This document shows positions 1 through 7,683 of a stretch of 16,789 nt of DNA, piece by piece; within the stretch, counting starts at the first letter, position 1, and each line of letters starts with the position of its first letter. The stretch comes from an uncultured Odoribacter sp. Its GTDB lineage: Bacteria > Bacteroidota > Bacteroidia > Bacteroidales > Marinifilaceae. The notes beneath the pieces are model-generated. The model saw only the letters and a program-made list of their open reading frames with translations, was not told the origin of the DNA and ran no database searches. A program made the position numbers and the translations under genes. The stretch is taken from positions 1 through 16,789 of the forward strand of contig CAJKZL010000012.1 of the NCBI GenBank assembly GCA_905204385.1, read 5' to 3'.

Positions 1-400
1 ATTTCTTTATCCCGTCGGCGGTTATCAGCTTTGTTACCGTAGCGATGCGAATGACATGCATCACATCCATTGGTATGCTGTCTTCCACATTAGCAAATCC
101 ATAGCCTTTGCTATAGATCAGTTTGTCATCCTTCATCAGCGCAAAAGAAGCTCCCTTCAACTCCCAGTTCCGAATGAATTTTTCTATCTGGCGATCGAAT
201 TTACGAGATAGTTCCAATTCGGAGTCTTCGTTTGTTATCACCAGATTGTCAGGGAGTACTTGCAAACAATCGGAAGTGTTGTCTAAAGGAAGGGGGGCTG
301 TTTCTTCCGAAGAAGGAAAGAAGATGTTCGCCAGGCTTAACTCCCAGGGGTTCCACCAAATCAACAGGCCCAGAATAATAGTATATATCAGGTATTTCAT
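1..400 (-). CDS. Secreted serine-hydrolase/beta-lactamase-fold protein, 3' end outside window
   Basis: Only the first 133 codons are present, because the gene runs off the left edge. Translation from the ATG at 400 gives a hydrophobic N-terminus (MKYLIYTIILGLLIWW) that is a signal peptide or membrane anchor, then a variable linker. After that comes a segment typical of class C beta-lactamase-like hydrolases: KGASFALMKDDKLIYSKGYGFAN around residues 85-105 (given here only as family-like), followed by RIATVTKLITA at 118-128. Family members normally read RIASVSKLITA here, where the first Ser of SxxK is the nucleophile. This protein has TVTK at 121-124, so the nucleophile position is Thr. The likely role is a periplasmic or surface peptidase/esterase of unknown substrate. 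A TAnnTTTG-type box on the minus strand at 426-433 could be its promoter, but it overlaps the T-tract of the upstream terminator. The family call is fairly secure and the activity is not. Confidence 0.75.
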   Translation of the reverse strand, partial: MKYLIYTIILGLLIWWNPWELSLANIFFPSSEETAPLPLDNTSDCLQVLPDNLVITNEDSELELSRKFDRQIEKFIRNWELKGASFALMKDDKLIYSKGYGFANVEDSIPMDVMHVIRIATVTKLITADGIKK

Positions 401-425
401 GCCCAATTTTCAGTAATATAAAATA

Positions 426-472
426 CAAAAATAAAGAATGAAGTGCTGAACAGGCTTGAAAGCACCTCATTC
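426..472 (-). terminator. Rho-independent terminator of the aminotransferase gene
   Basis: Arms at 461-472 and 436-447 pair over 12 bp with one wobble or mismatch and a 13-nt loop. On the minus strand the stem is followed by a T-rich run (CTTTATTTTTGTATTTTAT). It lies 88 bp past the stop codon of the minus-strand aminotransferase. The T-tract contains TATTTTTG, which also fits the Bacteroidetes -7 box for the hydrolase gene downstream. Confidence 0.75.
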
Positions 473-559
473 TTGCGTTTATTTTGCAATATTATAAAAA
501 AAAAGGCTGACGGAGAAATATTAAAATTCAAATCTTCTTAAAAGATGATAAAACCGAAC

Positions 560-1339
560 TTATTCCAGCAAAGCAAAATAATGTTCCATCAATCGCCTCA
601 TCAGAGGATTATGGGTAGAGTATACGGTTTTATCGATGCAATTCAGGGGAAGAATCAAGGGAGACGTGCCGGTCAGAAATGCCGCATCGAATTGCCCGAT
701 CTCTTTCAGCGCTATTCTTTGTTCAAGGAGGGAAATACCTTGTTCGTTACAAATGTCAAACACTCTTTTTCGGCTTGTACCGGGCAAAACATAAGCAGAA
801 GGACTGGTATACAACGTCTGTCCCTGAACGAAAAATACGTTCGAACGAGAACCCTCGGTGATATATCCTTCTTTATCCACCAGCAAGATTTCGTATACCC
901 GGTGGGTTTCCATAAGCCGGTTGGAGAGGGTGCGAAGATTCTGGTTAACATACTTCACTTCAGGATTTTCGCGCATCATTCGATAAGTCATGGCCGGAAC
1001 CCCCTGCTCATAATCGGTTTCGGTGGGATAATGGTGGGGGATCTGAAACAGGTACTCGTCGGTCCCACTGTCCGTAAAATGCAGCACGTATTTTACGTTT
1101 CCTTCAGCGATGTGTTCCATAGCAATAAGCCGCCTTAACTTATCCGGTATGTTTAAACTTTCGACCTGAATGCCGATGTTTGATTTATGGAGTGAATTAC
1201 CAAGGCGCAACAAATTGTCGTTCAAAAATATAGGATGACTATTAAAAACGCGTATCACCTCATAAATACTTAGGCCCTCTGCAAACATCCGTTCGTTGAA
1301 ATCTGCCTTATCCACCAATCGATTATTCAGCAAAATCAT
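560..1339 (-). CDS. Class IV PLP-dependent aminotransferase (BCAT / D-amino acid transaminase / ADC lyase fold)
   Basis: The protein is 259 aa, a fold type IV PLP enzyme and somewhat shorter than IlvE (about 305). Visible motifs are the PLP-binding Lys at K129 in VKYVNQNL, the cofactor-phosphate segment ITEGSRSNVFF at 160-170, LPGTSR at 185-190, and FLTGTSPLILP at 221-231, which is the C-terminal phosphate/substrate loop. Sequence alone does not separate branched-chain aminotransferase, D-alanine aminotransferase and aminodeoxychorismate lyase (PabC); its length favours a PabC- or DAAT-sized protein. The ATG at 1339 is preceded by an AAGGAGAG ribosome site. It is transcribed alone, divergent from the operon starting at 1439, with a -7 box at 1379-1386 and a terminator at 436-472. 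Confidence 0.85.
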   Translation of the reverse strand: MILLNNRLVDKADFNERMFAEGLSIYEVIRVFNSHPIFLNDNLLRLGNSLHKSNIGIQVESLNIPDKLRRLIAMEHIAEGNVKYVLHFTDSGTDEYLFQIPHHYPTETDYEQGVPAMTYRMMRENPEVKYVNQNLRTLSNRLMETHRVYEILLVDKEGYITEGSRSNVFFVQGQTLYTSPSAYVLPGTSRKRVFDICNEQGISLLEQRIALKEIGQFDAAFLTGTSPLILPLNCIDKTVYSTHNPLMRRLMEHYFALLE

Positions 1340-1378
1340 ATATTTCTCTCCTTAAAGTTATCGTTTTCATAGGTTTTA

Positions 1379-1386
1379 CAAAATTA
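1379..1386 (-). promoter_or_regulatory. Bacteroidetes -7 promoter box for the aminotransferase
   Basis: On the minus strand this reads TAATTTTG, a full match to the Bacteroidetes -7 consensus TAnnTTTG. It lies about 40 bp upstream of the ATG at 1339 and predicts a leader of roughly 35 nt. No clear TTTG -33 box is seen at the right distance. Confidence 0.5.
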
Positions 1387-1421
1387 TAAAAAAGGCTGTT
1401 CCGAATCTCAATAATATCCTT

Positions 1422-1429
1422 TAATTTTG
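1422..1429 (+). promoter_or_regulatory. Bacteroidetes -7 promoter box for the six-gene run
   Basis: TAATTTTG matches TAnnTTTG exactly and ends only 9 bp before the ATG at 1439. If it is used, transcription would begin only a few bases before the start codon, giving a nearly leaderless mRNA. The -33 element is poor. Confidence 0.4.
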
Positions 1430-1438
1430 GCGATATCT

Positions 1439-1930
1439 ATGGAAGCAGAACAAATCAAACAAATTGAATTATTTTTGGATGAAGTCATAGTCCGGGAATT
1501 GGGAAAGGTGCAACAAGCCGGGCTTTCCTATATGCAATTTGTATTAATGGGGCAGGCGATAGAGGTGTTGGGTAGTTTTCTGGACCAGAAGCCCATGAAG
1601 GCGAAAGGTCAGTCTGCCCGTCGGTTCACGAATGGGGTCAACCGCTTGTTCGGAGGTCGTTATCGTTTGTTGAACGATAATTATTTTCTATATGATAAAC
1701 TACGCAACCAAATGACCCATACCTTTATTCCGGGAAATGATCTTTTGCTGGTCAGCAGGCATGAACCGGAAGCCGGTTACCGGCATCTGGAATATCATGC
1801 AGGCAAATTGGTTTTAATCGGTGAAGTATTTTATCAGGATATTTGCCGGGCTTGCAGCTATTTGGTAAATGATTTAAAAGAAGGAAAGATAAAACCGAAG
1901 AATATTGCATTTGAATATGATGGAGAATAA
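1439..1930 (+). CDS. Conserved hypothetical protein with HEPN-like RNxxxH motif
   Basis: The protein is 163 aa. The ATG at 1439 is preferred over an in-frame TTG at 1427 that sits inside a promoter-like box. The sequence looks mostly helical, with no signal peptide or membrane segment. I do not recognise a named family. It contains KLRNQMTH at about residues 86-93, which matches the R(N)x4H pattern of HEPN-domain RNases and substrate-binding proteins, followed by a hydrophobic beta-like LLLVS stretch. The motif alone is weak evidence, and no nucleotidyltransferase partner is next to it. Its 3' end overlaps the next gene by 14 bp, which suggests translational coupling to the DUF2520 protein. 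Confidence 0.7.
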   Translation: MEAEQIKQIELFLDEVIVRELGKVQQAGLSYMQFVLMGQAIEVLGSFLDQKPMKAKGQSARRFTNGVNRLFGGRYRLLNDNYFLYDKLRNQMTHTFIPGNDLLLVSRHEPEAGYRHLEYHAGKLVLIGEVFYQDICRACSYLVNDLKEGKIKPKNIAFEYDGE

Positions 1931-2753
1931 GAGAATTGTTTTGATCGGTGCGGGAAATGTAGCCCATCATTTAGCTCCGGCCTTATTGAAAGCGGGAGCG
2001 AATCTTTGCCAGATTTATAGCCGGAGCATGGAATCCGCCCGTGATCTGGGAAGAAAAACAGGCATTACTTATACTGCGGATACCTTTGCCGTTTATCCGG
2101 ACTGCGACATTTATATCTTTTGTGTCAGCGACGATGCCTTGCCGGCATTATGCAAAAATATCCGCATTCATAAAGAGGCTTTGCTCCTGCATACTTCGGG
2201 CAGCCTTCCCATGGATATTTTCAAGCCTTATACATCCCGCTACGGGGTTTTGTATCCTTTGCAAACTTTTACTAAGAAACGGGATCTGGATTTCAGGGAA
2301 ATCCCTTTATGTATAGAAGCTGCCACTCCCGATCTTTTAAAAGAGGTCAGGGAAATCGGCCTAATGATCTCTTCGCGCGTAGAAGAGATCTCGTCCGAAA
2401 AACGGAAAGCCTTGCATATGGCAGCTGTTTTTGCTAATAATTTCGTCAACCACTTGTATGGAATTGCCGGAAATATTCTGGAGAAAGAAGATTTGGATTT
2501 CAGCCTGCTCCGGCCTTTGATTTTTGAAACGGCGCACAAGGTGATGCTTATGAATCCGGAGCATGCTCAAACGGGACCGGCCCGAAGAGGAGACGAGAGC
2601 ATCCTTGGAATGCACAAAGCGATGTTGAAACATGACCGCAAATTATTAAATTTGTACACTTTACTTTCCGACTCTATCCGGGAAACCGTTCAGAAAGGCG
2701 TAGAAGGAAAATCGGAAACTGAAAATAAACCTTTAATGTTATCACTTTGGTAA
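1917..2753 (+). CDS. Rossmann-fold NAD(P)-binding protein with DUF2520 domain
   Basis: The protein is 278 aa. The N-terminal Rossmann-like domain (about 1-120) begins with the dinucleotide-binding loop VLIGAGNVAHHLA at residues 8-20. The C-terminal DUF2520-type helical domain (about 135-270) has KALHMAAVFANNFVNHL and TGPARRGD, both typical of the family. It resembles pyrroline-5-carboxylate reductase and F420-dependent NADP reductase in architecture. It is therefore probably a cytoplasmic oxidoreductase, but its substrate is unknown. ATG codons at 1917 and 1920 both lie within the end of the upstream gene. TTG codons further upstream are unlikely starts because GAGN homologues begin close to the glycine loop. 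It belongs to the 1439-6906 run. Confidence 0.85.
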   Translation: MMENKRIVLIGAGNVAHHLAPALLKAGANLCQIYSRSMESARDLGRKTGITYTADTFAVYPDCDIYIFCVSDDALPALCKNIRIHKEALLLHTSGSLPMDIFKPYTSRYGVLYPLQTFTKKRDLDFREIPLCIEAATPDLLKEVREIGLMISSRVEEISSEKRKALHMAAVFANNFVNHLYGIAGNILEKEDLDFSLLRPLIFETAHKVMLMNPEHAQTGPARRGDESILGMHKAMLKHDRKLLNLYTLLSDSIRETVQKGVEGKSETENKPLMLSLW

Positions 2754-2759
2754 AAAAAT

Positions 2760-3293
2760 ATGGGATTTTTTAAAGACGAATTGAAAAAGGTAAGGGCCTT
2801 CGTGTTCGACATAGACGGAGTGTTATCCCGCCAGACCCAGAACATCACTGCGGACGGAGAATTAATCCGCACTTCGTGTACGAAAGACGGCTATGCGTTG
2901 ATGTATGCTATCCGGAAAGGATATGTTATTGCCATTATCTCGGGAGGAGGCGCCCCAGGCGTCCGGGAACGTCTGGAAAAACTAGGCATAATGCCGGAAA
3001 ACATCTATCTCAAGGTAGCCAATAAAGTGGAAGCTTTGGAAGAGGTCATGCACAACTACCGGCTTGCACCCGAGGAAGTGATGTATATGGGGGACGATAT
3101 TCCTGATTATGTAGTTATGAACCGGGTGGGATTGCCGGTTTGCCCTTCGGATGCTTGCGAGGAAATCAAATCGGTTGCCCAGTATATTTCCGACATCAAA
3201 GGCGGAGAAGGCTGTGTACGGGACGTGATTTCCCAGGTTTTAAAAGCAAAAGGCGACTGGATGGACACTGGCTGCTATGTCAGAAGCATGTAA
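2760..3293 (+). CDS. kdsC: 3-deoxy-D-manno-octulosonate-8-phosphate phosphatase (KdsC), HAD family
   Basis: The protein is 177 aa, the usual size for KdsC, a C0-type HAD phosphatase without a cap that works as a tetramer. It removes phosphate from Kdo-8-P in the synthesis of the LPS inner-core sugar Kdo. Motif I is FVFDIDGVL with Asp17 (nucleophile) and Asp19. Motif II is the Ser of IAIISGG around 60. Motif III is the Lys region LKVANK at 83-88, and motif IV is MGDDIPD with Asp111/Asp112 and Asp115. The C-terminal GGEGCVRDV (147-155) matches the KdsC tail GGxGAVRE that contributes to the neighbouring subunit's active site. It starts 6 bp after the upstream stop and is 12 bp from the prenyltransferase. 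Confidence 0.92.
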   Translation: MGFFKDELKKVRAFVFDIDGVLSRQTQNITADGELIRTSCTKDGYALMYAIRKGYVIAIISGGGAPGVRERLEKLGIMPENIYLKVANKVEALEEVMHNYRLAPEEVMYMGDDIPDYVVMNRVGLPVCPSDACEEIKSVAQYISDIKGGEGCVRDVISQVLKAKGDWMDTGCYVRSM

Positions 3294-3305
3294 AGACAAA
3301 TCGAT

Positions 3306-4253
3306 ATGTGGGGCCTTTTACGATTGATAAGAATCAGGACGATTGCTTTTGCAGCACTAACTCTGTATGCCATGCGGTATATGGTGATACAACCTATGCT
3401 GGAACTGAATGGGTTCAGCCTTCAAATGACAAACTGGGCATTCGGCTTACTGGTGCTAGCCATCTGTTGCCTGATCTCAGGTGCTTATGTCATCAATGAT
3501 TATTTCGATACGAAGTCGGACCGTATTTCCGGAGTCAAAGAAGTAGTGGCAGGAAAAACGATCAGCCGAAGGATGGCAATCACCATGCATACGATCTTAA
3601 ATATCCTCGCTATAGGCATTTCCTTCTTTTTGGGATTTGCCTGCGGAGTTTGGAAGATCGGGATATTATTTTTGCTGGTTTCAGGCATTTTGTGGTTTTA
3701 CTCTTGTTGCTACAAAAAATATTTCATTCTGGGTAATGTGTTGGTAGGCTTTCTGGCTGCACTTATTCCGGTGAGTGCTTTGATTTACGAAATACCTTTA
3801 TTAAATATGGCCTATGCTGCCATTTTATTGGAAACGGATACTAATTTTTTGTACATGTTTACCTGGGTATTTGCTTTTTCCTGGTTTTTGTTTTTGAATA
3901 TCCTGATGTACGAAATCAATAAGGATATCTATACCGTTGAAGGCGACCGGGAGAACGGGAGCCGGACCATACCTGTAAAGCTAGGCATCCGGTCAGCCCG
4001 GAGAATCATTATGGCCTTGTCTCTTCTTGCTATTGTCTCATCTATAACATTGTATTGCCTTGAATTTACCGCTTCACTGGCCATTCTGGTCTATACCCTC
4101 GCAGCCATCGTATTGCCCTATGTCATTTATATGGTGGTTATTCAGGGAGACCAGCGGGAAATACAATTGCGACTGATCCGTGCCATCATGGTGTTGTGTA
4201 TAGGAGTGAGCGTTTTTTTCAGGCATTTTTTCCAAATCATTTTTGCGGAATAA
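3306..4253 (+). CDS. UbiA-family prenyltransferase
   Basis: The protein is 315 aa with about eight or nine hydrophobic helices, so an integral inner-membrane enzyme. Both Asp-rich Mg/prenyl-diphosphate motifs of the UbiA superfamily are present: NDYFDTKSD at 64-72 and YEINKDIYTVEGD at 202-214, followed by RTIPVKLG. It would transfer a prenyl chain to an aromatic or polar-lipid acceptor. Bacteroidetes proteins of this kind are often annotated as geranylgeranylglycerol-phosphate geranylgeranyltransferase, but the acceptor cannot be read from sequence. The order kdsC, ubiA-like, maf suggests co-transcription and a loose envelope theme. The start is the ATG 12 bp after the kdsC stop. Confidence 0.9.
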   Translation: MWGLLRLIRIRTIAFAALTLYAMRYMVIQPMLELNGFSLQMTNWAFGLLVLAICCLISGAYVINDYFDTKSDRISGVKEVVAGKTISRRMAITMHTILNILAIGISFFLGFACGVWKIGILFLLVSGILWFYSCCYKKYFILGNVLVGFLAALIPVSALIYEIPLLNMAYAAILLETDTNFLYMFTWVFAFSWFLFLNILMYEINKDIYTVEGDRENGSRTIPVKLGIRSARRIIMALSLLAIVSSITLYCLEFTASLAILVYTLAAIVLPYVIYMVVIQGDQREIQLRLIRAIMVLCIGVSVFFRHFFQIIFAE

Positions 4254-4263
4254 AAGATATAAC

Positions 4264-4830
4264 ATGAATGAATATAAACTTATACTGGCTTCGGCCTCTC
4301 CCAGGCGTCATCAACTCATGTGCGACGCAGGATTCAAATTTGAAGTAAAACTGAAACATACCGACGAAATTTATCCCGGCGATTTGGATCCCGATCGGGT
4401 GCCGGAATATCTGGCTTGTCTGAAAGCCGAGGCATTTCAAGGGGAACTTAATCCAGGGGAATTGTTGATAACGGCCGATACTGTTGTCTGCCTCGAAGGA
4501 AGGATATTGGGCAAACCCCGGGACCGGTCGCAGGCCATCGAGATGCTGCACCAGTTGTCGGGACGAAAACATACTGTGGTCACAGGGGTGTGCCTGACTT
4601 CCCTGGAACGGAAAAAGTCGTTTTCGGCCTATACGGACGTTTTTTTCAAAGAACTTTCCGAGGAAGAGATTACTTGCTATGTGGACAATTGTAAACCTTT
4701 CGACAAAGCCGGTGCTTACGGTATACAGGAATGGATCGGCTATATCGGCATCCGGAGAATCGAAGGTTCCTTCTATAATGTCATGGGCTTGCCGGTTCAA
4801 CAACTTTATGAAGCATTGAAAAATTTTTAA
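4264..4830 (+). CDS. maf: Maf-family nucleoside triphosphate pyrophosphatase
   Basis: The protein is 188 aa, the full length of Maf proteins. It carries the N-terminal signature LASASPRR at 8-15, ITADTVV with the catalytic Asp72 at 69-75, GKPRD at 83-87, GRKHTVVTGV at 100-109, KPFDKAGAYGIQ at 144-155 and GSFYNVMGLP at 168-177. Maf proteins hydrolyse canonical (dTTP/UTP) or modified nucleoside triphosphates to the monophosphate and pyrophosphate, which counters misincorporation and links to division arrest. The ATG at 4264 is chosen over an upstream TTG (4243) lying inside the end of the prenyltransferase. It is part of the plus-strand run, with 16 bp to the peptidase gene. Confidence 0.93.
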   Translation: MNEYKLILASASPRRHQLMCDAGFKFEVKLKHTDEIYPGDLDPDRVPEYLACLKAEAFQGELNPGELLITADTVVCLEGRILGKPRDRSQAIEMLHQLSGRKHTVVTGVCLTSLERKKSFSAYTDVFFKELSEEEITCYVDNCKPFDKAGAYGIQEWIGYIGIRRIEGSFYNVMGLPVQQLYEALKNF

Positions 4831-4846
4831 CGCTAAATATAATTTC

Positions 4847-6906
4847 ATGAATAAAAAACCGATATTATTCGTTTTGGCAATATTCCTGGGATGGATAAAT
4901 TGCCGTGCAGATGAAGGCATGTGGATTCCGATGTTATTGCAGAAATACAACATCGAAGAAATGCAAAAGCAGGGTTTCAAACTGACTGCCGAAGATATAT
5001 ATGCCATTAATCAAGCTTCTCTGAAAGATGCTGTTATCGGGCTTGGCAGAGAAGGAAGCCCTTTTTTCCATTTCTGCACCGGTGAAATCATCAGTAATGA
5101 AGGTTTGGTGGTCACTAATCATCATTGTTCCTTCGATATGATACAGTCGCATAGCAGTTTGGAACACAATTACCTGAGGGACGGTTTTTGGGCCCGGAGC
5201 CGGCAAGAAGAATTGGCCAATCCGGGTATAACAGCGTCGATTCTGGTTCGCATGGAAGATGTGACGGAAAAAATCCATGCAGCGGTAAAACCCGGCATGA
5301 GCGCAGAAGAAAAAAGAGCGGAAATCGCAAAAACATGCAGATTGCTGGAAAAAGAAGCGGTAAAGGGAACCCGGTTGATGGCCAACATCAAACCTTATTT
5401 TAACGGGAATCAATATTTCATGTCTGTCTTTAAAATCTATAAGGATGTTCGTTTGGTTGGAGCCCCGCCGTCAGCCATCGGTAAGTTCGGAGGCGATACC
5501 GACAACTGGATGTGGCCCCGGCATACCGGTGACTTTTCCGTCCTCCGGATATATGCCGGTAAAGACAATGAACCGGCAGCCTATTCTCCGGAAAATAAGC
5601 CCTACACACCCTCCACTTTCTTTAAAATATCCGCCAAGGGGGTACGGGAAGGCGACTTTACTTTTGTTTTCGGTTATCCGGGAACTACCAACGAATATCT
5701 GACCTCGTATGCAGTAGAGCAAATCCAGGAGGTGGAGAATCCGCATAAAATCGCTATCCGGACGGCCAAGCTGAATGTCATGAATGCTGCAATGGAGTCC
5801 GACGAGTTGCTGCGGATCAAATATGCTTCCAAGGCGGCCGGAGTTGCAAATGCCTGGAAAAAATGGCAAGGAGAAGTGAAGGGACTAAAACGATTCAACA
5901 CTGTGGCCAAGAAGCAAAAAGAAGAAGAGCATTTCAAGGCCTGGGCCCAAGATAAACCCGCTTATCGTGACTTATTGGATAAGTACAGACAATTATATGA
6001 AAAAAGAAAAGAACTGATATTGGCCTTATCCTACCTGAATGAAGCCGGGAAAAGAGGAGCGGAAATCGTGGGATGGAGTGCAAAAGTTCATAAGATATTA
6101 TCCTCGAAGGATTTTGGTGCTGATACCGAAAAGGTCAAAAAACAATTAAAGGAAGTTGCTTCGGCATATTATAAAGACTATGATGCAGCCACCGATCAAA
6201 AAATTCTGGTCGAAATGTTGAAATTATACAACCGGAATTTGCCTCAGGAATGGATACCGGAAGAAGTACGGAAAGCGAACCGACAGAAAGGGGAAGAAGC
6301 ATACGTCGAAGCATTGTTCGGAAAATCCGTTTTGGCAAACGAACAGAAATTTTATCGTTTTGTGGACCAAACGAAATCGAAAACCAAATCACCCAACTGA
6401 ATCAGATTTGGCTGGAAGGCTTAATGAAAATGCGACCTGAAAAAAACTTTTATGCAGATGCAAACTCTACGTTGAGGGTTGCTTACGGGAAAGTTCAGGG
6501 CTATTCGCCTTGCGATGCGGTGTATTATAAACATTACACTACCCTGAACGGGATTATGGAAAAAGACAATCCGGAAATCTACGATTATAATGTACCCCAG
6601 AAATTAAGGGAAATTTACCGGAATCGGGACTTCGGTCCTTACATGCAAGACGGGGAAGTTCCGGTGTGCTTTATCGCCACCAACCACACCACCGGAGGAA
6701 ATTCAGGCAGCCCGGTATTGAATGCCGAAGGACACCTGATCGGTTTGAATTTTGACAGGGCATGGGACGGCGTTATGTCGGACATTCAGTATGATCCGGC
6801 TATTTGCCGGAATATATCGGTGGATATCCGTTATGTGCTTTTCATTATAGATAAACTGGCTGATGCCGGACATTTACTGGAGGAGATGGTCATTATTCAG
6901 GAATAG
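4847..6906 (+). pseudogene. dpp11: S46 dipeptidyl-peptidase, DPP11-type, split by a frameshift
   Basis: Joined over two frames this makes a protein of about 686 aa, close to DPP7/DPP11 (about 710-720). The first frame (4847-6400) has a signal peptide and the chymotrypsin-like N-half: catalytic His93 in TNHHCS, EHNYLRDGFW, and the GGDTDNWMWPRHTGDFS block at 215-231 that contains the catalytic Asp. It then runs into a stop at 6398-6400. From about 6370 the next frame (one base back) carries on with the family sequence to 6906, including the nucleophile in TGGNSGSPVLN and the C-terminal NISVDIRYVLFIIDK. Arg lies 18 residues after the catalytic Ser (GLNFDR). That position is Arg673 in DPP11 (Asp/Glu at P1) and Gly in DPP7. 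The length is one base short of a multiple of three, which fits a single-base loss. As read, the product lacks its catalytic Ser; a sequencing error is possible. Confidence 0.85.
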
Positions 6907-6911
6907 GAGGG

Positions 6912-6950
6912 AAGCCTGTCCTTGATTTTCTTCTCAAGGACAGGCTTTTT
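6912..6950. terminator. Strong hairpin terminator between convergent genes
   Basis: A perfect 14-bp stem is formed by 6912-6925 and 6934-6947 with an 8-nt loop, followed by a T-run on the plus strand. It lies 6 bp after the peptidase stop and just past the stop of the minus-strand sod gene. It clearly serves the plus strand and possibly both strands, since the minus-strand 3' side is less T-rich. Confidence 0.9.
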
Positions 6951-6951
6951 C

Positions 6952-7593
6952 TTACTTCACTCTCTTTTCTACAGCTTCCCAATCTACGATTTTCCAAAAG
7001 TTTTCAATGTATTTTGCTCTTGCATTCTGGGTATCCAGATAATAAGCATGTTCCCATACATCCATGGTCAACAGGGGATATTTATCATGTTTCAGTGGAT
7101 TTTCCGCGTTTTGAGCCGGCCAGATTTCTAATTTCTCCTGTTCTTTTACCAGCCATACCCAACCTGAACCAAACAAAGCCATACCTGCCTGGGTGAATTT
7201 TTCTTTGAAATCGGCAAAGCTGCCGAAATTATGGTCGATTAATTCCTGCATCTTAGGCAATGGATTTTCATTTCCGGCTTTATGCAAAGCTTCGAAGTAG
7301 AAATAATGGTTGAATACCTGTGCTGCATTATTGAATAATCCGCCCGAAGACTGGCGTACAATTTCATGCAAGGGCAATTCGTCGAACTGAGTGCCTGCTT
7401 TTAATTTATTCGTATTGTCGATATAGGCGGCCAAATGTTTTCCATAATGATACTGAATGGTTTTTTCACTGATATAAGGCGCAAGTTCATTTTCTGCATA
7501 GGGCAGAGGCTGAAGAACAAACTTATTATCCGTGTCTTTGGCATTTACTTCCTTGCAAGAGAGTAAACCACAATTACATGTTTCTGCATTCAT
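6952..7593 (-). CDS. sodB: Superoxide dismutase, Fe-type or cambialistic, with Cys-containing N-terminal extension
   Basis: The protein is 213 aa from the ATG at 7593. The standard Fe/Mn SOD core begins near residue 24 (KFVLQPLPYA). Metal ligands are His49 in YHYGKH, His96 in AAQVFNHYFYF, and Asp178 and His182 in MDVWEHAYY. Gln92 in the AAQ motif is the Fe-type second-sphere residue, as in the Bacteroides and Porphyromonas enzymes that accept Fe or Mn. It converts superoxide to O2 and H2O2. The first 22 residues are unusual for the family and hold three cysteines in a CNCGLLSC pattern (6-13). No signal peptide is evident. An upstream in-frame start at 7650 would only lengthen this extension. 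It is the last gene of the minus-strand group with the receptor and lipoprotein. A TTGTAAT PerR half-site (7595-7601) abuts the start. Confidence 0.92.
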   Translation of the reverse strand: MNAETCNCGLLSCKEVNAKDTDNKFVLQPLPYAENELAPYISEKTIQYHYGKHLAAYIDNTNKLKAGTQFDELPLHEIVRQSSGGLFNNAAQVFNHYFYFEALHKAGNENPLPKMQELIDHNFGSFADFKEKFTQAGMALFGSGWVWLVKEQEKLEIWPAQNAENPLKHDKYPLLTMDVWEHAYYLDTQNARAKYIENFWKIVDWEAVEKRVK

Positions 7594-7683
7594 AATTACA
7601 ATTTTTAAAGTGATTAGAGATTTTACGGCCGTCACCTCAATAGGTTTCAAAACAACGAAGGTGCCGGAGGCTTATCCTTGTAT

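Noticed and set aside
545..1138. Plus-strand open frame of 197 codons opposite the aminotransferase gene
   Set aside because: The minus-strand frame has full class IV aminotransferase motifs; the opposite frame shows no recognisable motif and is a shadow.
4237..5007. Minus-strand open frame of 256 codons spanning maf and the start of the peptidase gene
   Set aside because: It covers two clearly real plus-strand genes and their 16-bp gap, and its translation has no family features.
6365..6400. Programmed -1 ribosomal frameshift in the S46 gene
   Set aside because: The direction fits, but no canonical slippery heptamer, upstream Shine-Dalgarno-like stimulator or strong downstream stem is apparent, and S46 peptidases are not known to use recoding.
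6250..6906. Stand-alone gene of 218 codons after the peptidase
   Set aside because: From about 6370 the translation is the C-terminal third of the S46 peptidase, including its catalytic Ser; the first 40 codons are out-of-frame sequence. It is one broken gene, not two.
7530..7593. Nickel-type SOD hook or lipoprotein signal at the SOD N-terminus
   Set aside because: The fold is clearly Fe/Mn SOD with His-His-Asp-His ligands; the cysteines do not match the Ni-hook (HCxxPC) or a lipobox after a hydrophobic stretch.
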